This document shows, piece by piece, positions 1 through 6,765 of a stretch of 7,869 nt of DNA (the stretch's first letter is position 1; each line of letters opens with the position of its first letter). The DNA lies in contig DAOVXM010000104.1 in assembly GCA_030636125.1 (NCBI GenBank), positions 1 through 7,869 of the forward strand. The letters run 5' to 3'. A model generated the notes under the pieces. The model saw only the letters and a program-made list of their open reading frames with translations. It searched no databases and was not told the origin of the DNA. The DNA comes from Chloroflexota bacterium (GTDB lineage: Bacteria > Chloroflexota > Anaerolineae > Anaerolineales > UBA4823). The position numbers and the translations under genes were made by a program.

Positions 1-23
1 TAATTGAATTTTGAATTACACTC

Positions 24-54
24 TTGACATTGACGTAACGTTAAGGTGTATGAT
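24..54 (+). promoter_or_regulatory. MerR-type promoter with 19-bp spacer and central operator dyad
   Basis: A perfect -35 hexamer TTGACA (24-29) and a near-consensus -10 hexamer TATGAT (49-54) are separated by 19 bp. This is longer than the usual 17 bp and is the hallmark of promoters that MerR proteins activate by twisting the DNA. The spacer holds a dyad centred on position 37: bases 28-46 pair in 7 of 9 positions (half-sites CATTGACGT and AACGTTAAGG). The site lies just upstream of the MerR-family gene that starts at 76, so autoregulation is the natural inference. A ribosome binding site GAGGTG (65-70) sits 5 bases before the ATG. Confidence 0.85.
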
Positions 55-75
55 TGGGGGCATTGAGGTGAAATC

Positions 76-822
76 ATGATATACACCATCAAAGAAATCG
101 CCGATATGGCAGGGGTGACGACCCGTACACTGAGGTACTACGATGAGATCGGGTTGTTGAGCCCGGCAAGTACAGGTGATAACGGTTACCGCTACTACGA
201 CGAGGACAGCCTGCTACGGTTGCAGCAAATCCTGTTCTTCCGTGAGCTGGATGTGCCGCTGAAGGAGATCCAGCTCATTATGAGCAGCCCAGATTTCAAC
301 CTGCTGGGCGCGCTGGAAAAACACCGCTCATCGCTGCAGAGCAAGGCGAAAAGGCTGGATAAGCTGATCGAAACCGTAAACCAAACTATTGCTAGCATCA
401 AAGGAGAAACGATTATGACCGCTAAAGAATATTTTAAAGGGTTTGACGAGAGCCAGTACGAAGAGGAAGCCAGAGAGCGCTGGGGCAATACCAACCGGTA
501 TGCCGAGTCACAGAAGAAGTGGGCCAGCTATTCCAAGGAAGAGAAGGAGGCCATCAAGGCAGAAGGTGAGGATTTGACAAACCGCATGGTCAGTAAGGAT
601 CCCAACGTTTCACCGGATGACCCGGATGTGCAGGCTGCTGTTGGCGAATACCATACTTATATCAACAAGTATTTCTACTCCTGCGAGGTAGACTTTTTGC
701 GAGGACTGGCTGATATGTGGGTGGAGGATCCTCGTTTTGCCAGCAACTATGAGAGGGTCCGCGAGGGTGGGGTGGAGTTTGTGCAGGAGGCAGTCCACAT
801 TTATTGTGATAGACAAGGATAA
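76..822 (+). CDS. MerR-family transcriptional activator with TipAS-like drug-recognition domain
   Basis: A 248-residue regulator. Residues 2-70 form the winged helix-turn-helix of MerR proteins, with the typical start YTIKEIADMAGVTTRTLRYY, then YDEIGLLSP and GYRYYDEDSL. Residues about 77-112 look like the dimerisation coiled coil. Residues 114-248 match the TipAS antibiotic-binding domain (Streptomyces TipAL, Bacillus Mta, Caulobacter SkgA), with the pattern MTAKEYFKGFDESQYEEEA near its start and ADMWVEDPRFASNYE near its end. In TipA this domain binds thiopeptide antibiotics, and a cysteine captures the drug covalently; Cys203 here, in YSCEVDF, sits at about the matching place, though I could not align it. 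Length equals that of full TipAL-type proteins (about 250). The ATG has a good ribosome binding site and lies behind a 19-bp-spacer promoter, so it probably activates its own transcription when ligand is bound. The natural ligand is unknown, and no transporter gene is adjacent, so a multidrug-resistance role is not shown. Confidence 0.92.
   Translation: MIYTIKEIADMAGVTTRTLRYYDEIGLLSPASTGDNGYRYYDEDSLLRLQQILFFRELDVPLKEIQLIMSSPDFNLLGALEKHRSSLQSKAKRLDKLIETVNQTIASIKGETIMTAKEYFKGFDESQYEEEARERWGNTNRYAESQKKWASYSKEEKEAIKAEGEDLTNRMVSKDPNVSPDDPDVQAAVGEYHTYINKYFYSCEVDFLRGLADMWVEDPRFASNYERVREGGVEFVQEAVHIYCDRQG
401..417 (+). promoter_or_regulatory. Internal ribosome binding site and start for a TipAS-only short form
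   Basis: AAGGAG (401-406) lies 8 bases before an ATG at 415-417 that is in frame with the MerR-family gene and encodes Met114. This is exactly the junction between the coiled coil and the TipAS domain. Starting here would give a 135-residue protein made only of the drug-binding domain. Streptomyces tipA is known to make both a long (TipAL) and a short (TipAS, 144 residues) product from one gene. The match of position, frame and spacing is seen directly; use of the site is inferred. Confidence 0.7.
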
Positions 823-872
823 GATCGGACAGATGTAACTATTCAGGCAGTCGCGAGAAGTATAGAATAAAA

Positions 873-915
873 TGGTATGCCCGAGGTGCATTCGCCCTCA
901 GCATACCAATTTTTA
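873..915 (+). terminator. Rho-independent terminator after the MerR-family gene
   Basis: Outer arms TGGTATGC (873-880) and GCATACCA (901-908) pair perfectly. Inside them GAGG (883-886) pairs with CCTC (896-899), with a small loop between. The stem is followed by ATTTTT (909-914). It lies about 50 bases past the stop codon of the MerR-family gene and separates it from the next gene, which has its own promoter. Confidence 0.75.
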
Positions 916-934
916 ACAAACTACAGGTCAAACC

Positions 935-963
935 TTTCTTTATTGAGGGATATCGGATATAAT
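935..963 (+). promoter_or_regulatory. Candidate sigma-70 promoter for the 102-residue protein
   Basis: A perfect -10 hexamer TATAAT (958-963) has a weak -35 match TTTCTT (935-940) at exactly 17 bp. It lies 44 bases upstream of the ATG at 1008 in an AT-rich stretch. The -10 is strong and the -35 is poor, so the position is likely but unproven. Confidence 0.5.
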
Positions 964-1007
964 TTATCAAATTAGGTCGCAAATTCAATTTTTATAAGGA
1001 GAGTATC

Positions 1008-1316
1008 ATGGTCGTTGTGCGTTTTGTATTCCAAGCCAAGTGGGGTAAAGCCGATGAAGTCGTAGATGAGTTCAAAAAGAACGCGGAACAGATGCGAGAA
1101 GCCTTAGGTCCCAATGTTCGTGCGCGCATCCTGACGGACCTGAGCGGACCCTTCCATACCGTCGTTCAAGAGATAGAAGTAGAGAGCTTAGCAGCGTGGG
1201 AAAAACTCAGACTAGAGTTATTTGCCAACCCAGAATTCCAGGAGCGCCAAGCAAATGGCGAGAGTCCCTTTGAATCAGGTCGCACTGAATTCTATACCCT
1301 CGAAGCAACTTATTAA
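1008..1316 (+). CDS. Small dimeric alpha/beta-barrel-like protein of unknown function (NIPSNAP/ABM-like)
   Basis: A 102-residue soluble protein with no signal peptide or membrane segment. The order of likely elements is: a beta strand (VVVRFVFQAK, 2-11), a helix (GKADEVVDEFKKNAEQMREAL, written here in two overlapping parts: GKADEVVDEF and KKNAEQMREAL, about 13-33), strands around RARILTDLSG and HTVVQEIEVE, a helix containing AAWEKLRLELFANPEF, and a final strand near TEFYTLEATY. This layout is that of ferredoxin-like dimeric alpha/beta barrels such as NIPSNAP or antibiotic-biosynthesis-monooxygenase-like proteins. I see no catalytic residue that would settle a reaction. The start is firm: AAGGAG (996-1001) lies 6 bases before the ATG. 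It is transcribed alone, between a terminator and a decayed region. The family call is by pattern recognition only. Confidence 0.8.
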   Translation: MVVVRFVFQAKWGKADEVVDEFKKNAEQMREALGPNVRARILTDLSGPFHTVVQEIEVESLAAWEKLRLELFANPEFQERQANGESPFESGRTEFYTLEATY

Positions 1317-1376
1317 AATAGCCTAACGCAAGTGCGTTCTAAGTACAATTTCATAGATATTGATAAGTCAGAATAG

Positions 1377-1405
1377 CCTTGCGAAGGTTTGCAAACCTCG
1401 CAAGG
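1377..1405. repeat. Palindromic repeat element
   Basis: A perfect 14-bp palindrome AGGTTTGCAAACCT (1385-1398) is flanked by a second pair of arms, CCTTGCG (1377-1383) and CGCAAGG (1399-1405). Only A1384 is unpaired. The result is a nearly loop-free inverted repeat of 29 bases, lying between the end of the 102-residue gene and an aldo/keto reductase relic. There is no T-run on either side, so it is a poor terminator. It resembles the short palindromic repeats dispersed between genes in many genomes. A separate small hairpin, AACGC (1325-1329) with GCGTT (1334-1338), lies just upstream. Confidence 0.75.
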
Positions 1406-1418
1406 TTTAAGTTACTTG

Positions 1419-1478
1419 CAATTCACTGCGGCTTTGGATTTGGGGATTAATTTCATCGACACCGCCAACGATTATCAG
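1419..1478 (+). pseudogene. Relic of an aldo/keto reductase gene
   Basis: The + strand frame encodes the stretch AALDLGINFIDTANDY, a near-perfect copy of the N-terminal active-site region of aldo/keto reductases. There the Asp of 'FIDTA' and the Tyr of 'NDY' are the catalytic pair, using NADPH to reduce carbonyls. Nothing else of the roughly 300-residue enzyme remains in this frame. It has no start codon with a ribosome binding site and runs directly into the 3' end of the opposite-strand GH3 gene. A +1 shift after the relic gives GRYSGSFQG and then reaches a stop near 1545, which might be further decayed sequence. I read it as a remnant left by a deletion or rearrangement. Confidence 0.75.
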
Positions 1479-1534
1479 CGGTCGCTACTCCGGCTCCTTC
1501 CAGGGGGCAGAGCAGGGCGTGCTTGTCTCCATTT

Positions 1535-3958
1535 TTATTTTGCCCTAATGGCCTTCACCAGCGCATATAAACCCTTGAAAAACTTTCCGTTGATCATTAT
1601 GAGAAGCGCATTCAGCATCTCGCGGGTAATACCGCCCATCATCAGCATGGTCCTCAAAGGCGCTTCTCGAGCCATGGCTTTAAACAATTGCGCCGTAGGG
1701 CTTTCCTCATCATCCTTGATTAAGCTTTGGACCTGTCGCTGCATCACTTTGCCAAGCTGTCTGCCAATGAAGGAATCTTGCAGATCACCTATGGGTGTGT
1801 TAATCGTATAGGGTTTTCCCATGACGGCTTCATTTCCTGGGACTGCTTTGCCGAGCAGGTTTTCGAAGTCTTCCTTACTGATTTGGGCATCTTTAGGGAA
1901 ATCGTAGTACACCGCGAGTACCTCGCAATCAACCGTAGAGGCTACTTCCTTGGCAGATTCCATTACAACGCTTGCAGAGAGGCGAATATCGCGGGATGAA
2001 GCGCCTACTAAGATTTCAAATGTCCCCGACTCAACATGCCAATCTCTCAGGTCAGTGTTGTAGTAGGCAAAGGCGCGCTGCCCCAATTCAAAAGCCACTT
2101 CGGTTTCTTCACCTGATTTGAGCGTTACTTTTACAAATTCCTTCAACTCTTTGTCGGGCTTAAATGCGCTTGATTCGACATCTCTCACATAAAGCTGGAT
2201 GATCTCTTTGCCTTCCACCTGCCCTGTATTTTTCACCTTGACGGTAACGGTCAGCGTGTCATTATCAGAAATCGTATCTTTGCTTAGTTGCAGGTCACTG
2301 TACTCGAAGGTTGTGTAACCGAGCCCGTGACCGAAGGGGTAGAGAGCGTCTTTTCCAACTGTGTCATAGTAGCGATAGCCGACATATATACTCTCCCGGT
2401 ATTCCACGGTTTTGGGCCCACCTGGGAAGTAGTGGTACGAGGGATTGTCCTCTAACCGGATTGGGAAGGTTTCTGCCAACTTCCCGCTTGGATTGACCAC
2501 CCCATATAATATATCAGCGATTGCGCCCGCGCCAGCCTGTCCACAGAGGTAGCCCTCTAAAATTGCGTTAACATTACGCTCCCATGGCATCTCAACGGGG
2601 GAACCGTTGCTCAAAACGACAACAACGTTGGAATGAGCCGCGGCAACCGCTTCGATCAGGACATTATGGCTTTGAGGCAGTTGCATATGCTCACGATCCA
2701 ACCCCTCGACCTCATACATATCGGTCAGACCAGCACAAATCACAACTACTTCAGCCAGTCTGGCAACCTCAACCGCTTCCTGGATCAGATCATCATCCAC
2801 CTGATCTCCTTTGGCAGGATAGCCTGGTGCATAGGTGATATTTTCATCGCCAACGAGTTTGACGAATTCATCATAAATATTATCCAACTGAGTTGGATTT
2901 ATTAATGAGCTGCCCGAACCCTGATAGCGCGGTGTTTTTGCAAACTCACCAATCAGGGCCACTTTTGCGGTTTCCTGGAGGGGTAAAATGCCAGCATTAT
3001 TCTTGAGCAACACAGCACCTTCAGCCACCACACGGCGGGCCAGGGCATGATGGACCTGGCGGTCGTACTGGTAATCTTCCGAGAGAGTCTCAGCTGCTTT
3101 AAAAATCATAATCAGAAGGCGTTCAACGGCCTGATCCAAGATTATTTCGTCTAACCGCCCTTCTCTCACCGCGGCGACGATCCTGGCATCATTGCCATTC
3201 TTGGTCCCCGGCATTTCGAGTTCGATTCCGGCAGCTAAACCATCCACCCGCTCATTCATGGCACCCCAATCAGTGACTACGATGCCCTCATGCCCCCATT
3301 CTTCTTTCAGGATATCCGTCATCAGATATTCGTGCTCGCAGCAGTAGGTGCCGTTGACCCTGTTATAGGCACACATCACCGTCCAGGGTTGAGCTTCTTT
3401 GACCGCGATCTCATACCCGGTCAGGTAAATCTCCCGCAGTGCTCTCTCATCCACGATGGCGTCAATGGTCATCCGGCGATATTCCTGATTGTTAACGGTA
3501 TAGTGCTTGAGCGAGGTGCCGATCCCTTTGCTCTGCACGCCATTAATATGGCTTTTGGCCATTTCACCCGTCAAGTATGGGTCTTCAGAAAAGTACTCAA
3601 AATTTCTCCCACAGAGCGGCGATCTTTTGATATTGACACCCGGCCCCAAAATCACGCCAACTTTTTCTTCTTGGCACTCTTCCCCCAGGGCTTCCCCAAC
3701 CTGGTAGACCAACTCCCGGTTCCAGGTGGCCGCTAACGCGGAGGCGGTAGGAAAACAAGTGGCCGGGATACTTTCACTCAGTCCCACTTGGTGGCTGTCT
3801 CCGGCCTGTTTCCGCAATCCGTGGGGGCCATCGGTGACCATGATGGACGGAACCCCCAGGCGGTCGTTTCCCTTCAGGTGCCAGAAATCTAGCCCGGAAC
3901 ATAACGATGCCTTTTCCTCTAAAGTCATTTGGGCGATGATACTTTTCACATCCTTCAT
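1535..3958 (-). CDS. Glycoside hydrolase family 3 beta-glucosidase
   Basis: An 807-residue enzyme that should release terminal beta-linked sugars from oligosaccharides in the cytoplasm; there is no signal peptide. Numbering here counts from the TTG one codon upstream. The N-terminal GH3 barrel (about 5-290) has TDGPHG (43-48), GRNFE (118-122), SLKHY (150-154) and VVTDWGA, with Asp231 the expected nucleophile. The alpha/beta sandwich domain (about 315-545) has EVEGLDRE, with Glu419 the likely acid/base by comparison with Thermotoga neapolitana Bgl3B. It also has GQAGAGAIADILYG, NPSGKLAETFP and YPFGHGLGYTTFEY. A fibronectin-III-like domain follows (about 570-660: VKNTGQVEGKEIIQLYV, GTFEILVGASSRDIRL). 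Residues about 668-808 are a helical tail seen in some bacterial GH3 enzymes. The ATG at 3958 is preferred over the TTG at 3961 because AAGGAG lies 8 bases before it. Substrate (glucoside or xyloside) cannot be told. No sugar transporter or regulator is adjacent. Confidence 0.95.
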   Translation of the reverse strand: MKDVKSIIAQMTLEEKASLCSGLDFWHLKGNDRLGVPSIMVTDGPHGLRKQAGDSHQVGLSESIPATCFPTASALAATWNRELVYQVGEALGEECQEEKVGVILGPGVNIKRSPLCGRNFEYFSEDPYLTGEMAKSHINGVQSKGIGTSLKHYTVNNQEYRRMTIDAIVDERALREIYLTGYEIAVKEAQPWTVMCAYNRVNGTYCCEHEYLMTDILKEEWGHEGIVVTDWGAMNERVDGLAAGIELEMPGTKNGNDARIVAAVREGRLDEIILDQAVERLLIMIFKAAETLSEDYQYDRQVHHALARRVVAEGAVLLKNNAGILPLQETAKVALIGEFAKTPRYQGSGSSLINPTQLDNIYDEFVKLVGDENITYAPGYPAKGDQVDDDLIQEAVEVARLAEVVVICAGLTDMYEVEGLDREHMQLPQSHNVLIEAVAAAHSNVVVVLSNGSPVEMPWERNVNAILEGYLCGQAGAGAIADILYGVVNPSGKLAETFPIRLEDNPSYHYFPGGPKTVEYRESIYVGYRYYDTVGKDALYPFGHGLGYTTFEYSDLQLSKDTISDNDTLTVTVKVKNTGQVEGKEIIQLYVRDVESSAFKPDKELKEFVKVTLKSGEETEVAFELGQRAFAYYNTDLRDWHVESGTFEILVGASSRDIRLSASVVMESAKEVASTVDCEVLAVYYDFPKDAQISKEDFENLLGKAVPGNEAVMGKPYTINTPIGDLQDSFIGRQLGKVMQRQVQSLIKDDEESPTAQLFKAMAREAPLRTMLMMGGITREMLNALLIMINGKFFKGLYALVKAIRAK

Positions 3959-3961
3959 CAA

Positions 3962-4347
3962 TATTGCTCCTTTTCTATCAGAGAGTAAAGTTCCTGGCGC
4001 TCCTCCTGATCACACAGCTTGCCATGCGCCTGATCAGCCTGGCTGCCTAGGTGTGTATGCCGTACACAAGCAGTTGTACGGGTCTTAAGCTTCGTTCGGA
4101 AGAGTTGAAATGGTGTTCAGATGAATTGGAAGACGGGGAATGAAAATTAGTATTGACTGATAAGCGGCTTACTAACATTACGCACAAGATTTCAATTGCA
4201 ATATGTGCACCAGGGGGAAATTGAGTACGCTTCCCTCATTATTCGACTGGTATCTAAGCCCAAAACAGAATGTATGGCGTGCGTATTGTGTCACCTATTT
4301 CACCAGGTTGGCGAATTCGCCAGCGTTAGAATACCTTCTGATATCCG
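3962..4347. other. Intergenic region between GH3 gene and ppk1, no convincing gene
   Basis: About 390 bases lie between the 3' end of ppk1 and the 5' end of the GH3 gene, and should hold the GH3 promoter on the - strand. The GH3 ribosome binding site is at 3967-3972. I see two direct copies of CCTGATCA (4005-4012 and 4029-4036). There is also an inverted repeat CGTACA (4061-4066) with TGTACG (4075-4080), spaced by 8 bases, which has the size of a repressor operator. No -10/-35 pair on the - strand is good enough to call. A start-less open frame runs on the - strand from 4116 to a TGA at 3958-3960 that overlaps the GH3 ATG by one base. It may be a relic or chance. Confidence 0.5.
4309..4322. 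repeat. Perfect 14-bp palindrome downstream of ppk1
   Basis: TGGCGAATTCGCCA reads the same on both strands and lies 26 bases beyond the stop codon of ppk1. It has no loop and no T-run after it on the - strand, so it is at best a weak transcription stop or a protein-binding site. Confidence 0.45.
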
Positions 4348-6489
4348 CTAGCTTCTATTTGAATTCTGATGCCAGTTGATCAGCCAGGGTTGGCTATCGA
4401 GTGGTTTTTCCTTTGGCCCAATCTTAACGCGCTCATAAGTGCCATCTGGAAGCATGCGGCGCGCCTTGACGTTATCAGCTAAATAAGTTCCCAATACATC
4501 ATCATGCAGGTAGCGAATCAGGCGCGGCTCTTCGACCGGGAATAACACTTCCACGCGCCGGTTGATGTTGCGCGGCATCAGGTCTGCGGAGCCCATATAA
4601 ATCTCTTCCTGACCCGCATTACGGAAATAATAAATACGGCTATGCTCCAAGAAGCGGCCTACAATGCTGGTAACCTGAATATTATCACTAACACCTTCCA
4701 AACCAGGACGCAAGCCACAGATACCCCGCACCAGTAAATCAATTTTTACGCCTGCCTGCGAAGCCCTGTACAACGCCTTGATCATCTTTTTATCTACCAG
4801 CGAGTTCATTTTGAATATCAAGTGACCGTCTTCACCATTCTGGTGATGGTCAATCTCTCGCTTAATCAACTCCTCCATGCGTTCGCGCAGGTTGATCGGT
4901 GCGACCAGCAACTTGCGATAATCCTCTTTGTTTGAATAGCCAGTCAGGTAATTGAACAGGTCGGTAGCATCTGCGCCGATCTCTTCATCGATAGTGAACA
5001 TGCCGATATCTTCGTAAAGTTGGGCGGTGATAGCATTATAGTTGCCAGTACCCAGGTGCATATAACGGCGGATACCCTCGCCCTCTTTGCGCACAACCAG
5101 GACGATCTTCGAGTGGGTCTTCAACCCCAACAGACCATAAACGACGTGCACCCCAGCACTCTCCAGCTTCCTGGCCCAGCCAATATTGCTCTCCTCGTCA
5201 AAGCGAGCTTTAAGCTCAACCAGGACAGCTACCTGTTTACCCCTTTCGACGGCATCCAGCAAAGCCTGCACCACGGGCGGATCACCGCCTACCCGGTAAA
5301 GCGTTTGTTTGATGGCCAACACATTCGGGTCCCGGGCAGCCGCTCTCAAAAAATCTACCACGGGTATAAATGACTCGTAAGGATGGTGGACCATGATGTT
5401 TTCTTTACGGATGGCTGCAAATATATTGCCATCAAAGTGCTCAGTATCGAAGACTGGAGGCATGGCCGGGATGAAGGTAACATCTTTGAGGTCATGGCGA
5501 TCGATATCGTATAACTGCATTAGTCCGCTTAACCCGAGAGGTCCGGGCAGGGTGTAGATGTCATTGCGGTCCAGCCTAAGATTTTTGACCAGGATTTTAC
5601 GGATATGGCTGGGCATGTCATCGTTCAATGTAACCCGCACCACGGAACCAAAACGTCGCTGGCGAACACTCTCTTCCATCGTCTCTAAAAGGTCAGAAGC
5701 TTCCAGCTCCTGGATCTCCATATCTGCATCACGGGTAACCCGGAAAGGGTAAGCCTCTAAAATTTCCATACCCGGGAAAAGCAAGTCCAGGTGAGTGGCG
5801 ATGACCTGTTCTAAGGGAACAAAATAGTGGTGAAACGGCACTGTTCCATCCTTACGTTCGCCACCAGACGAGCGTTTGATTGGAACGTAGCGTGGCAACG
5901 TATCCGGTACTTTAATGCGGGCAAAATGCTTCTCTCCGTGATTATCACGAATTAGAACCGCCAGGTTCAGGCTCAGATTCGAGATATGAGGAAAAGGATG
6001 TCCAGGGTCGAAGGCTAAGGGAGTGAGAACTGGGAAGATGACATCATCGAAATAACTCTTCACGCTGACTTTTCGTTTGCTATCCAGTTCGGCATAGTCT
6101 TTAATGTGTATACCGGCATCGTTTAGCAAGGGCAGCAAGTCCTCATGCAGGCAGGTTCTGGCCTGGATCATCAGCTGCGATGTGATCTTGCGAATGGCAG
6201 CCAGTTGCTCAGCCGGGGTCATACCATCGGGCGGCAAATCAATAACACCTGCGTCCTTCTGCTTCCTCAAGCCAGCCACCCGTACCATAAAGAACTCATC
6301 TAAATTCGAACCGAGGATGGCCAGGAACTTGACTCGATCCAGTAATGGATTATTTTCATCTTCAGCTTCCTCGAGCACACGGCATTGGAACTCCAATAAT
6401 CCCAACTCCCGGTTGACATACAACTCGGGATCATTCAAGTTAATTGGAGTGCTCTTCTCTGGTGCAGTTTTTTCAACAATCTCCGTCAT
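4348..6489 (-). CDS. ppk1: Polyphosphate kinase 1
   Basis: A 713-residue PPK1, the enzyme that reversibly transfers the terminal phosphate of ATP onto inorganic polyphosphate, used for phosphate and energy storage and stress survival. The family length is about 690-720. The N-terminal domain has LYVNRELGLLEFQCRVLEEA and the ATP-base-contacting SNLDEFFMVRVAGL, with Asn62. The middle domain has FPVLTPLAFDPGHPFPHISN. The first catalytic domain has AIKQTLYRVGG (Arg399), LVELKARFDE (Arg429), and LKTHSKI with His459, equivalent to the autophosphorylated His435 of E. coli. The second has LVRGICGLRPG and LEHSRIYYF with His616, equivalent to E. coli His592. All key residues are present, so it should be active. 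The start is supported by GAGG (6497-6500) 7 bases before the ATG. It is transcribed away from a Crp/Fnr-family regulator; no exopolyphosphatase or phosphate transport gene is in view. Confidence 0.97.
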   Translation of the reverse strand: MTEIVEKTAPEKSTPINLNDPELYVNRELGLLEFQCRVLEEAEDENNPLLDRVKFLAILGSNLDEFFMVRVAGLRKQKDAGVIDLPPDGMTPAEQLAAIRKITSQLMIQARTCLHEDLLPLLNDAGIHIKDYAELDSKRKVSVKSYFDDVIFPVLTPLAFDPGHPFPHISNLSLNLAVLIRDNHGEKHFARIKVPDTLPRYVPIKRSSGGERKDGTVPFHHYFVPLEQVIATHLDLLFPGMEILEAYPFRVTRDADMEIQELEASDLLETMEESVRQRRFGSVVRVTLNDDMPSHIRKILVKNLRLDRNDIYTLPGPLGLSGLMQLYDIDRHDLKDVTFIPAMPPVFDTEHFDGNIFAAIRKENIMVHHPYESFIPVVDFLRAAARDPNVLAIKQTLYRVGGDPPVVQALLDAVERGKQVAVLVELKARFDEESNIGWARKLESAGVHVVYGLLGLKTHSKIVLVVRKEGEGIRRYMHLGTGNYNAITAQLYEDIGMFTIDEEIGADATDLFNYLTGYSNKEDYRKLLVAPINLRERMEELIKREIDHHQNGEDGHLIFKMNSLVDKKMIKALYRASQAGVKIDLLVRGICGLRPGLEGVSDNIQVTSIVGRFLEHSRIYYFRNAGQEEIYMGSADLMPRNINRRVEVLFPVEEPRLIRYLHDDVLGTYLADNVKARRMLPDGTYERVKIGPKEKPLDSQPWLINWHQNSNRS

Positions 6490-6765
6490 ACTATTGCCTC
6501 ACATTACATCTAACATTTTCCTAGGTACGTCTCATTTTATCATCTTTAAAGAAGCAGATTTGGTCAGCTTGCTCATGGATTCTGACCTTTACTTATTTGT
6601 AAGCACTAAACCTGGAATATCAAAAGTAAAAAAATCAGGTGTATATATTACTATAGCAAATTTCTACCAGGATTTCAAGTATAACAAAGTGAAGGCATGA
6701 ACTTCCGTGGAAGGATGTATAAATTATAATATCACGTGAAAATCGATAGAGGCAGGCACACATAC
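6490..6765. promoter_or_regulatory. Divergent promoter region between ppk1 and the Crp/Fnr gene
   Basis: An AT-rich region of about 275 bases serves two divergent genes. On the + strand a perfect TATAAT lies at 6725-6730, with only a poor -35 near 6702-6708. Transcription would then begin near 6737, past the GTG at 6736, which argues for the downstream ATG (6766) as start of the Crp/Fnr gene. On the - strand the stretch around 6536-6545 reads GATGATAAAAT and could serve as a -10 for ppk1, without a good -35. I found no clear Fnr or Crp box (TTGAT-N4-ATCAA or TGTGA-N6-TCACA) and no credible small gene. Confidence 0.5.

Noticed and set aside
3290..4088. Long open frames on the + strand opposite the GH3 gene
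   Set aside because: They lie antisense to a clearly coding, motif-rich gene, have no recognisable protein features and no credible ribosome binding sites.
4147..4175. TTAGTA and TACTAA arms 17 bases apart, with TTGACT inside, as a promoter or operator
   Set aside because: There is no good -10 at the right distance, no gene on the + strand follows, and 6-base arms at this spacing are easily due to chance.
6104..6700. A 198-codon + strand open frame crossing the start of ppk1
   Set aside because: Its first two thirds are antisense to the conserved N-terminal domain of ppk1, and the rest is AT-rich intergenic sequence without protein-like character.
6736..6765. GTG at 6736 as start of the Crp/Fnr gene
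   Set aside because: It is about one base from the expected transcription start for the TATAAT at 6725-6730 and has no ribosome binding site at proper distance; the ATG at 6766 gives the normal family length.
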